Below, one piece after another: positions 37,393-44,739 of a stretch of 64,000 bases of DNA (positions are counted from its first letter, which is position 1; each line of letters begins with the position of its first letter). The stretch comes from Agrobacterium larrymoorei. GTDB lineage: Bacteria > Pseudomonadota > Alphaproteobacteria > Rhizobiales > Rhizobiaceae. The position numbers were made by a program, and so were the translations under genes. The notes under the pieces were generated by a model. It searched no databases, had not been told where the DNA came from, and saw only the letters and a list, made by a program, of their open reading frames with translations. Where the stretch lies: contig NZ_JAAMFB010000022.1 of assembly GCF_013322225.1 (NCBI RefSeq), positions 236,254-300,253 of the forward strand, written 5' to 3'.

Positions 37393-37625
37393 CAGCCGAG
37401 TTCCGCAAGTGGTGCGCCCGCCATGACAGGGTCTTCATTATCCACGAGGAAGTTGATGCTAGTGCCTGCCACGTCAGACCTGACTTCGTGAAAGGATTTC
37501 ATCACTTCGATGAGGCCGATCACATCACCCACCAAGACCTCGGCTCCATCCGCTTTCAACGGCGGCTGGCCGGGTGCTGCACTGCGGTAGAATGTTCCGG
37601 GAAGTGGCGAAAGAATCTGTGTCAT
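37392..37625 (-). CDS. accB: Biotin carboxyl carrier protein, short
   Basis: 77 aa, only the biotinyl domain. The biotin lysine is K43 in IEVMKSFHE, where most carriers have EAMKM. The domain starts SPLPGTFYR, the usual first beta strand. It lacks the N-terminal linker of AccB of fatty-acid synthesis. It shares one base with accC (TGATG) and lies 72 bp after pxpA. The EVMKS variant is seen in carriers linked to PxpABC-type genes. Confidence 0.85.
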   Translation of the reverse strand: MTQILSPLPGTFYRSAAPGQPPLKADGAEVLVGDVIGLIEVMKSFHEVRSDVAGTSINFLVDNEDPVMAGAPLAELG

Positions 37626-37697
37626 GGCAAGGCTCTCCGAATCCGACGATGCAAGATGAATGCAGGCAATTGGGCCGCCGCGTGGCGGCGATCGATG

Positions 37698-38420
37698 TCA
37701 GTGCCAGGGCGCGATTGCGCTACGCACGGTCTTCGCAATATCGATGGCGTTCGGCGTATCGGAATGAACGCAGATCGTTTCACATCGAACCGGGAAGAAA
37801 CTGCCGTCGTTCGCGGTACCCTTATTATCATTCAGGGCGCGGACACAGCGTTCAGCCATCAACTCAGGGTCTTTGGCATCGTGTTCGCGTGTGACGATCA
37901 GAATGCCGCCGGGGGCATAATCCAGATCCGCATAATATTCCGCAACGAACTTGATGCCACGTTGCTGATAGACCGTTTCATGCAGGGTATCGGTCATGCC
38001 AAACAATGGCACGTCGAAGATTTCAGCCACATCGCAAATACCGTGCGCAATCTCTTCTTGCCGAGCGGCCATGCCGTAGAGGCTGCCATGTGGTTTGATG
38101 TGGTGAAGGGGCATGTTTTCGGCTTTCAGAAAGCCCATCAATGCGCCGACCTGATAGAGAACGCAGTTGGCGATCTCCTCGCGGCTCATCTTCATCTCAC
38201 GCCGACCGAAACCCTGAAGGTCTGGAAGCGATGGATGTGCGCCGACCTTGACGCCGTTTTCTTTCGCACGGCGAACGGTCGCTCGCATGTGGTTAGGATC
38301 GGATGCATGGAAACCACAGGCGACGTTGGCAACATCGATCAGCGGCATCATGCCGGCATCATCACCCAGTCGGTAGAGCCCAAAGCTCTCCCCCATGTCA
38401 CAGTTCAGCGTGACGCTCAT
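37698..38420 (-). CDS. pxpA: 5-oxoprolinase subunit A (LamB/YcsF family)
   Basis: 240 aa from the ATG at 38420; the upstream frame to 38465 overlaps the promoter. Family signatures: LNCDMGESFG, VACGFHASDP, GVKVGAHPSLPDLQGFGRR and HIKPHGSLYG. PxpA is the hydrolase-like subunit of ATP-dependent 5-oxoprolinase and is also found in lactam-degrading complexes. It heads the operon pxpA-accB-accC-pxpB-pxpC and is divergent from the LysR gene, with the conserved element at 38491-38535 between them. Confidence 0.9.
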   Translation of the reverse strand: MSVTLNCDMGESFGLYRLGDDAGMMPLIDVANVACGFHASDPNHMRATVRRAKENGVKVGAHPSLPDLQGFGRREMKMSREEIANCVLYQVGALMGFLKAENMPLHHIKPHGSLYGMAARQEEIAHGICDVAEIFDVPLFGMTDTLHETVYQQRGIKFVAEYYADLDYAPGGILIVTREHDAKDPELMAERCVRALNDNKGTANDGSFFPVRCETICVHSDTPNAIDIAKTVRSAIAPWH

Positions 38421-38490
38421 GATAGTCGAACCCCTTATTATGCTGCCGTCTTTGCGGCGTTGCACAATTCTTGTCTGAGGTTTTGCCTCT

Positions 38491-38535
38491 TGTGAAATAG
38501 TAATTTTTTTATTGTATTATTGAAAAAACTGATAA
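38491..38535 (-). promoter_or_regulatory. Bipartite LysR-type control element upstream of pxpA
   Basis: TGTGAAATAGTA (38491-38502) and AAAACTGATAA (38525-38535) recur, 34 bp start to start, at 44651-44695. Here the element ends 71 bp before the pxpA start, against 68 bp in the other copy. Read on the minus strand, TACTAT within TACTATTTCACA could be a -10 box, with the TTATCAGTTTT half as activator site. It also lies 22 bp before the lysR start, fitting autoregulation. Confidence 0.65.
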
Positions 38536-38556
38536 TTGTTTAGAGGGCGTGTAGGT

Positions 38557-39462
38557 ATGGGCATCACATTGAAACAGCTCGATTATTTCATCGCCTCAGC
38601 TGAAAGTGGGCAGGTCAGCCATGCCGCCGTCAACCTCAACATCTCTCAATCCGCGGTCACCGCAGCGATCAAATCGCTTGAGGATGAGCTGGGCGTGAAG
38701 CTGTTGGAGCGCACACATGCTGGGGTGCGGCTGACGATGGAGGGGGCACGTTTTCTGGAGCATGCCCGCATCATCACTGGCGCGGTGGCAGCGGCCGTGC
38801 GAAGTCCGCTACGTGAACGGGAGAGCGTCTCCGGCAAACTGACGCTTGGAATGACCTACACCGTCACCGGTTATTTCATGTCCAAGTATTATGCGCGCTT
38901 CCGCAAAACCTATCCTCAAATCTCTGTCGAGTTGAAAGAACTTCCGCGTGTTGAGCTTGAGCGGCAGTTGGCGCGGGGACAACTTGATATCGCGCTGATG
39001 CTGGTTTCAAATCTCGCCAATACGCAGGAGCTGGAACAGGAGCTTTTGATGCGATCAAGCAGGCGCTTATGGCTGTCATCGGATCACCATCTGCTATCGC
39101 GCAACGAAATCAGTCTGGCGGATGTGTCGGAGGAAGACTACGTCATGTTGACCGTGGACGAGGCCAACCAGACGGCGGGGAGATACTGGGATCAAGCGGG
39201 ATACCAGCCGCGCACCGTGCTGACCACAAGCTCTGTAGAAGCTGTGCGCTCACTCGTCGCGGCAGGCGTTGGCGTGACCATTTTGTCGGATATGGTCTAT
39301 CGCCCATGGTCGCTGGAAGGGCAGCGTATCGAGCTGCGGCGGCTGGTGGAAACCATTCCGAGCATGGATGTCGGTCTTGCCTGGGCACGGGCTCGGCCTA
39401 TCAAGTCCGCAGCCGCAACCTTTCGGGCCTTCATGTCCGTCACCATGGGCGGCGGCGGATAG
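38557..39462 (+). CDS. LysR-family transcriptional regulator
   Basis: 301 aa from the ATG at 38557. The N-terminal helix-turn-helix (LKQLDYFIASAESGQVSHAA; ISQSAVTAAIKSLEDELG, residues about 5-60) is followed by a LysR substrate-binding domain (KLTLGMTYTVTGYFM; VTILSDMVYRPWSLEG). It is divergent from pxpA and convergent with the aminotransferase gene (4 bp apart). It is the best candidate to bind the bipartite element in front of both pxpA and the molybdenum hydroxylase operon. Confidence 0.9.
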   Translation: MGITLKQLDYFIASAESGQVSHAAVNLNISQSAVTAAIKSLEDELGVKLLERTHAGVRLTMEGARFLEHARIITGAVAAAVRSPLRERESVSGKLTLGMTYTVTGYFMSKYYARFRKTYPQISVELKELPRVELERQLARGQLDIALMLVSNLANTQELEQELLMRSSRRLWLSSDHHLLSRNEISLADVSEEDYVMLTVDEANQTAGRYWDQAGYQPRTVLTTSSVEAVRSLVAAGVGVTILSDMVYRPWSLEGQRIELRRLVETIPSMDVGLAWARARPIKSAAATFRAFMSVTMGGGG

Positions 39463-39466
39463 TGCT

Positions 39467-40849
39467 TTAAACCAGACCTTCTGCGGCAACTGCGGCGGGC
39501 AGTCGGCTCAACGTGCGGCGCATTCGGACCATGATTTCGTCCACATCATCCGAGGTGACGATCAAAGGTGGGCAAAGAGCAAGCTGATCGCCGATGGCGC
39601 GGAAAATCAGGCCTTCTTCATGACCGATGACCGACGCAAGTGCGCCCGCCTTGCCGATTTTCTCGAAAGGCCGCCGCTTTGCCTTGTCGGCCACCAACTC
39701 GACAGCGCCGATCAGCCCCGCACCGCGAGCTTCACCCACAAGTGGATGATCTGTGAAGGATTGTAGTCCAGCGTGGAACTGTGCTTCCAGCCGCGCCGCA
39801 TTGCCTATCAAATCGCGCTCTTCGATAATCGCTATGTTTTCAAGCGCAACGGCGGATGCGACGGGGTGGCCGGACGCTGTAAAACCATGACCGAAAGCGC
39901 CGATCTTTTCAGAATTGTCAGCAATGGCCTGATAGATGGCGTCGGAGAACATCACCGCCGCAAACGGCATATATGACGAGGTGATCTGCTTCGATAGCGT
40001 CATGATGTCCGGCGTGAAGCGGTATTTCTGGCAACCAACGGGCGTTCCCAGACGTCCAAACCCGCAGATCACCTCATCGGAAACAATCAGAATATCATTG
40101 GCACGGCATATGCGCTCGACACCTTCCCAATATCCTGCTGGTGGCGGTAAAACTCCGCCCGCCGACATCAAAGGTTCGCCGATGAATGCGGCGATCGTAT
40201 CAGCGCCTTCCTTCTCGATAACGGCCGCAAGTTCGGCAAGCAGCCTGGCCGTGAACGCTGCCTCATCTTCACCTTCCACGCCGAAACGATAAAAATGCGG
40301 GCAGGTCAGATGATGAACCGGAATGGCAGGCAAGTCGAAGTCGCGGTGATTGATAGGTAGGCCGGTCAAACTTCCGGAAGCAATCGTAATCCCGTGATAG
40401 CCTTTGATACGCGACAGAAACTTTTTTTTCTGAGGGCGGCCCAGTGCATTGTTCATATACCAGACCATCTTCACGATGGTATCGTTGGCTTCCGAGCCGG
40501 ATGAGGTGAAAAATGCACGGGTGATGTTTGCGGGCGTCATTTCCACCAGCTTTTCAGCCAGCCGGATAGATGGCTCATGCGATTTGGATGAGAAGGTGTG
40601 GTAGTAAGGAAGCTTCAGCATCTGCTTGTAGGCCGCTTCTGCCAGACGAGGCTCTGAAAAGCCCACTGCAACGGACCAGAGGCCAGCAAGCCCCTCGATA
40701 TATTCCTTGCCGCGATCATCATAGACACGAATGCCATCACCGCGTTCCATCACCAGCGGACCCGTTCGCTCATGCTGACGCAGATTGGTGTTCGGATGCA
40801 TCACGGACGCGATGTCGGCGGCGGCAAGAGAATTGGAAATCACGGTCAT
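39467..40849 (-). CDS. Class III (omega-) aminotransferase
   Basis: 460 aa from the ATG at 40849. PLP-dependent class III fold: FFTSSGSEANDT, K/YHGIT, catalytic D258 (IVSDEVICGFGR) and PLP-lysine K287 (LSKQITSSYMP). Close to omega-amino acid:pyruvate and related aminotransferases (GLWSVAVGF near residue 57). It lies 47 bp after the molybdenum subunit gene and would convert the terminal amine released by lactam ring opening into a semialdehyde. The substrate is inferred. Confidence 0.88.
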   Translation of the reverse strand: MTVISNSLAAADIASVMHPNTNLRQHERTGPLVMERGDGIRVYDDRGKEYIEGLAGLWSVAVGFSEPRLAEAAYKQMLKLPYYHTFSSKSHEPSIRLAEKLVEMTPANITRAFFTSSGSEANDTIVKMVWYMNNALGRPQKKKFLSRIKGYHGITIASGSLTGLPINHRDFDLPAIPVHHLTCPHFYRFGVEGEDEAAFTARLLAELAAVIEKEGADTIAAFIGEPLMSAGGVLPPPAGYWEGVERICRANDILIVSDEVICGFGRLGTPVGCQKYRFTPDIMTLSKQITSSYMPFAAVMFSDAIYQAIADNSEKIGAFGHGFTASGHPVASAVALENIAIIEERDLIGNAARLEAQFHAGLQSFTDHPLVGEARGAGLIGAVELVADKAKRRPFEKIGKAGALASVIGHEEGLIFRAIGDQLALCPPLIVTSDDVDEIMVRMRRTLSRLPAAVAAEGLV

Positions 40850-40896
40850 GTCAATCTCATTGGCTGGAGCAAACTGTAGTGGTTGTCGTTGATTTT

Positions 40897-43266
40897 TTAT
40901 GCCAGCGGCGACGTCTTCATATCCAGCGTATTTGCCGTCCAAATCTCGGCAATATGCGTGTGCGCGATAGCAGGCTCGACGTCTTTAAGCAGGCGCAGCA
41001 CGCGCGGAGGGGTTAGTGGCAGGCGAGAGACCGGCTTGCCGATGGCGCGGGAAACAGCACAGGCGATGGCCGAGCCAACGGCGAGAATCGGCACCTCACC
41101 CGCGCCTTTCGTGCCAAGTGGACCCATAGAAGGCGCGCCTTCGTAAAGATCGGCAACGATAGGGATAACATCCTGCGCCAACGGGACGCGGTAGGTTTCA
41201 AAACCATCCTGCGCGATGCGGCCATCATCTGTGATTGTAACTTCTTCGTGCAGTGCATAACCAAATCCCTGCACCACGCCGCCCTGTATCTGGCCCATGA
41301 TGGCGCGTGGGTTAAGGGCGCGGCCAACATCCTGCACCACGCGATAAGCCAGAACTTCGACGTGGCCGGTATCTGGATCAACGGCCACTTCGGCCTCGTG
41401 CACCACAAAGACGGGAATATCCAGCGCATCGATAAAATGGCCCATGGCGCAGCCAGACATTGCCGGGGTGTTTTTGGCCGTAAAGCTTCCGGTGCCGGTA
41501 ATCGGCCCGGTGGTTGCCTGCGCATGCGCGACAACGGCAGGTATTGCCACGCCAGAACCCGGACGTCCCGCAATTTCCACACGCCCGTCGCGCAATATCA
41601 GATCTTTCGGCGCGGTCTGAAGCATTTCTCCAGCAGTGCGCAACAGTTTCTCTTTCACCTCCGTCGATGCACCAATGCTGGCGGCGCCGATTGAGACCGT
41701 TGTTCGACCGCCACCCACACCAACATCGAGGCCAGCCGCATCCGTATCGGCCTCCTTGACCACTACCTGATCTGGTGTCAATCCGAGTTGACCCGCAACG
41801 ATCTGGGGCAGGGACTGTGTCATCGTGCCAGACCCGATTTCGACACCGGATGTGACGAGTGTGGCACTGCCATCCGCGTTCATGTTGACCGTCGCGGCAG
41901 ATGGGCCGACGAAGATGAACCACGTTCCCAGCGTGGTCGCGCGACCGTAAAGACGTCCATCGGCCTTATGGTCAACGGTTCCCGTTTTTACGCGTAACTC
42001 ATCCATGCGCTCGAGCATCGGGCGCAGCACATTGCCTTCGAACACTTGGCCGGTCGGCCCTAGATCACCATCACCCAGCACATTGCGCTTGCGAAACTCG
42101 ATGGGATCCATGCCGATTGCAGCGCAAATCTCGTCAGTGTGCCGTTCGAGCGCAAAGCCGTTATAAACGCCATTGCAGGCGCGGAAGGCACCATTGGGTG
42201 GGGTGTTGGTGTAGACCGCTCGGCTGACCAACCGCGCCGCGCCCAGCCGGTAGGTGCCGCCGAGCGTGTGCGAGGTCATGGTGGTGAGAAACACCTGTTC
42301 TCCACCATAGGCACCACAATCCATCAAAACCACGGCCTCACGACCCACGATCTCGCCATCCGCCGTCACAGCCGAGCGAATTTTGATCTCCGCGTTTTCC
42401 CGGCACAGACAAGTCGCCATTTCCTCCTGCCGGGTGTTTTCCAGCATTACGCTCCGCCCGGTCATGCGTGCCAGAAGCGCTGTTATCGGCTCGATAGATG
42501 CGTCGAATTTCAAGCCGAAGGCTCCGCCGACTGGCGGCACGGTGACGCGCACCCGACCTGGCGGCAATTGCATGACGCGGCCAGTCACATTGCGAACAGT
42601 CCACGGCACCTGCGTCGAGGTCTGGATGTGGGCGCGCCCGTCTTCCCAGCTGCCAATCGCCACGCGTGGCTCAAATGGTACGTGGCTCTGCCTGCCAACT
42701 TCAAAGTTGCTTTCAACGATGGTTACATCTGATCGCGCAAAGGCGGCGTCGACATCACCCCGCACGGACTTTGCCTCCCATGCGATGTTGCCGGAGCGCA
42801 AGCCACCTTCATACAAAATCTCATATTTGCGCCAATCCTCGTGGACCAATCGAGCTCCCGGCGCAAGCGCAGCGGCCATAGTCAACACAGGTTCGAACGG
42901 TTCGATTTCGAGAATGATAGCGGCAAGTGCCGCGCGGGCTTCAGCCTCGTTTTCAGCGGCGATTGCGGCAATAGGCTCGCCGTTGTAGCGAATGGTATCG
43001 ACGGCAAAAAGCGGATGGTCGGCAATGCCGATGCCGTAATTTTCCGGCGCGTCTGCCGCAGTAGCAATCGCCAGAACGCCGGGGCATTCCAGTGCAGCAG
43101 ACACATCGAGCCGGACAATTCGGCCGCACGGGACGGTGGAACGCAACAGAATGGCGTGAACCGTATCAGGCCGTGCCCGATCATTGGTGTATTTGGTGCG
43201 TCCACGCAACTTGTCGCGGGCATCGCGCCGAGGCAGATTCATAACCGTCGTGGAAACATCAGCCAT
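40897..43266 (-). CDS. Molybdenum hydroxylase, large (molybdopterin-binding) subunit
   Basis: 789 aa from ATG 43266 (GGAG 9 nt upstream). Xanthine-dehydrogenase family: N-terminal a/b-hammerhead (LPRRDARDKLRGRTKYTND), Mo-binding segments PPVGGAFGLKF and PPNGAFRACNG, VGGGRTTVSIGAASIG, and the catalytic glutamate E724 in GTKGAGEVP. Such enzymes insert oxygen from water next to a ring nitrogen or into an aldehyde. It is the catalytic subunit of a FAD, 2Fe-2S, Mo three-gene set. The substrate is probably an N-heterocycle; specific residues do not settle which. Confidence 0.88.
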   Translation of the reverse strand: MADVSTTVMNLPRRDARDKLRGRTKYTNDRARPDTVHAILLRSTVPCGRIVRLDVSAALECPGVLAIATAADAPENYGIGIADHPLFAVDTIRYNGEPIAAIAAENEAEARAALAAIILEIEPFEPVLTMAAALAPGARLVHEDWRKYEILYEGGLRSGNIAWEAKSVRGDVDAAFARSDVTIVESNFEVGRQSHVPFEPRVAIGSWEDGRAHIQTSTQVPWTVRNVTGRVMQLPPGRVRVTVPPVGGAFGLKFDASIEPITALLARMTGRSVMLENTRQEEMATCLCRENAEIKIRSAVTADGEIVGREAVVLMDCGAYGGEQVFLTTMTSHTLGGTYRLGAARLVSRAVYTNTPPNGAFRACNGVYNGFALERHTDEICAAIGMDPIEFRKRNVLGDGDLGPTGQVFEGNVLRPMLERMDELRVKTGTVDHKADGRLYGRATTLGTWFIFVGPSAATVNMNADGSATLVTSGVEIGSGTMTQSLPQIVAGQLGLTPDQVVVKEADTDAAGLDVGVGGGRTTVSIGAASIGASTEVKEKLLRTAGEMLQTAPKDLILRDGRVEIAGRPGSGVAIPAVVAHAQATTGPITGTGSFTAKNTPAMSGCAMGHFIDALDIPVFVVHEAEVAVDPDTGHVEVLAYRVVQDVGRALNPRAIMGQIQGGVVQGFGYALHEEVTITDDGRIAQDGFETYRVPLAQDVIPIVADLYEGAPSMGPLGTKGAGEVPILAVGSAIACAVSRAIGKPVSRLPLTPPRVLRLLKDVEPAIAHTHIAEIWTANTLDMKTSPLA

Positions 43267-43732
43267 GTGCATGTTCTCCAGAGACGACGGACATCGCAGC
43301 ATCTATGATCCGCTCATAGCCGGTGCATCGACAGATATTGCCCACCAGCGCCGCCTTGATATCGATCCGGCTCGCATCAGGATTATCCCGCAGGAAGTGC
43401 GAAAGGCTCATCACCATACCGGGGAAACACATTCCGCACTGAACGGTATCTGCCGCCTCGAATGCCGCTTGGAGCGGATGGAGCGGTCCATCCCCGCTCG
43501 ACATGGACTCGATGGTGGTCACCTTGGCACCATCCAGCAAGCCGACAGGCCGGAGACAGGACATAACCGCTTCGCCGTCGACATGCACGGTACAGGCCCC
43601 ACAAAAGCCTTCCCGACAAACGGCCTTCGTTCCCGTCAAAAATCGCTCACTGCGTAGCACGTCAACCAAAGGCGCCATGGGATCGCCATTGAAACGGCAT
43701 TCGGAACCGTTGATGCGGAATGTCACGGTCAT
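43259..43732 (-). CDS. Molybdenum hydroxylase, [2Fe-2S] small subunit
   Basis: 157 aa from ATG 43732. All eight cluster cysteines are present: C39, C44, C47, C59 (CREGFCGAC...MSC) for the plant-type cluster and C99, C102, C134, C136 (QCGMC...CRCTGY) for the second. It carries electrons from the Mo site to the FAD subunit. It overlaps the FAD gene (ATGA) and the Mo-subunit gene (8 bp). Confidence 0.92.
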   Translation of the reverse strand: MTVTFRINGSECRFNGDPMAPLVDVLRSERFLTGTKAVCREGFCGACTVHVDGEAVMSCLRPVGLLDGAKVTTIESMSSGDGPLHPLQAAFEAADTVQCGMCFPGMVMSLSHFLRDNPDASRIDIKAALVGNICRCTGYERIIDAAMSVVSGEHAHG

Positions 43733-44583
43733 CGTGCGGCATCCTTCTGCAAAAGCACCTCCATGCTGCGGCGAATAAGCGTCGGCAGAACCTGCTGTCG
43801 ATACCAACCATCAGCTTCAATGCCATCGCGGCCTTTGAAATCATCGCACTGGGTGGCAAGAAATTCTGCCATATCCGCGTTTGCGGGCTTGCCGTCAGTT
43901 TCTCCGGCAAAAGCCTCTTCAAGCCGGGTCCAGCGTCTTGCCACGTCCTCGACCGATCCCACCCCAATGCGTATGCGCCGCTGGGCGGAAAGAGCGACAG
44001 AGACGATGGCGACCGGATAGTCACCCGCGCGGCGCAGTGGCAGCCGCGCATGGGCGCTCGCAAGGTTATCGCGGGGCAGAATTATCTTCGTGATAATGGA
44101 ATCGCCCAAAAGTTGTCGCCGGTTGGCCAGAAAGGATGCCACAGGGATACGCACCTGGGCACCGTCTGTCTGTAGTTCTACAAGAGCATCGACGGCCAGA
44201 AAGGCGGGCGCAAGGTCTGCGGCAGCAAAATCGGACGAACACAGGTTCCCGCCGATGGTTGCAGCACGGCGAATGGCGGGGTTGGCGGCACCTGTTGCAG
44301 CAGCAGCGACGGCCTCAAGTCCAGTGACGCTGGAAAGTGCCCGACCGAGCGCCTCGTGCGTAACCGCTGCACCGATGGTAATCTGATTGGCCTCAACGTC
44401 GATTGACGTGAAGCCGGGAACTGCGTGCAGTGACACGAGCGCTTGCGGAAGATTCAGTCCCTTCCTCATATCGCGCATCAACCATGTGCCACCGGCCAAA
44501 ATCGCAGCGCCTTGCCGGCGTTCGGCAAGAGCTTCATCGATAGTGCCGGCAACGGTCAAAGACCGTTCCAGATTATCGAACAT
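43729..44583 (-). CDS. Molybdenum hydroxylase, FAD-binding medium subunit
   Basis: 284 aa of the FAD_binding_5 / CO_deh_flav_C type. FAD-binding motifs AAILAGGTWLMRDM and ATIGGNLCSSDFAAADLAPAF are visible (the TIGGN motif). It passes electrons to NAD+ or another acceptor. It is the first gene of the transcript FAD, FeS, Mo, aminotransferase, and carries the conserved LysR-type element 68-112 bp upstream. Confidence 0.9.
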   Translation of the reverse strand: MFDNLERSLTVAGTIDEALAERRQGAAILAGGTWLMRDMRKGLNLPQALVSLHAVPGFTSIDVEANQITIGAAVTHEALGRALSSVTGLEAVAAAATGAANPAIRRAATIGGNLCSSDFAAADLAPAFLAVDALVELQTDGAQVRIPVASFLANRRQLLGDSIITKIILPRDNLASAHARLPLRRAGDYPVAIVSVALSAQRRIRIGVGSVEDVARRWTRLEEAFAGETDGKPANADMAEFLATQCDDFKGRDGIEADGWYRQQVLPTLIRRSMEVLLQKDAAR

Positions 44584-44650
44584 TGTTCTGTAACCCCTTC
44601 GCGTGCCGTCTTTTGCGGCGTTGCAGCATGGTGTCTCAATCCACTACCCA

Positions 44651-44695
44651 TGTGAAATAGTAGTTTCTTGAAAGTCATATCGATAAAACAGATAA
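44651..44695 (-). promoter_or_regulatory. Bipartite LysR-type control element upstream of the molybdenum hydroxylase
   Basis: TGTGAAATAGTA (44651-44662) and AAAACAGATAA (44685-44695) match the element before pxpA: 12 of 12 and 10 of 11 bases, with the same 34-bp phasing and almost the same distance to the start codon (68 against 71 bp). TACTAT on the minus strand may be the -10 box. Confidence 0.65.
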
Positions 44696-44697
44696 CC

Positions 44698-44732
44698 TGC
44701 CGCCGAGAACAATATTGCTGATCGCGGCGGCA
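44698..44732 (-). terminator. Hairpin downstream of hyuB
   Basis: Perfect 8-bp arms TGCCGCCG (44698-44705) and CGGCGGCA (44725-44732), loop 19 nt, 7 bp past the hyuB stop. It lacks a U tract but separates hyuAB from the molybdenum hydroxylase promoter. Confidence 0.5.
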
Positions 44733-44739
44733 AGATCGG

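Noticed and set aside
36217..37491. 424-codon plus-strand open frame
   Set aside because: Antisense to accC, rich in Cys/His/Arg as expected of a shadow frame; same for the long plus frames at 37233-38495 and 45079-45741.
34179..38420. Guanidine or urea riboswitch before the carboxylase genes
   Set aside because: The upstream region is accounted for by the LysR-type element; no paired ACGR-loop hairpins were seen.
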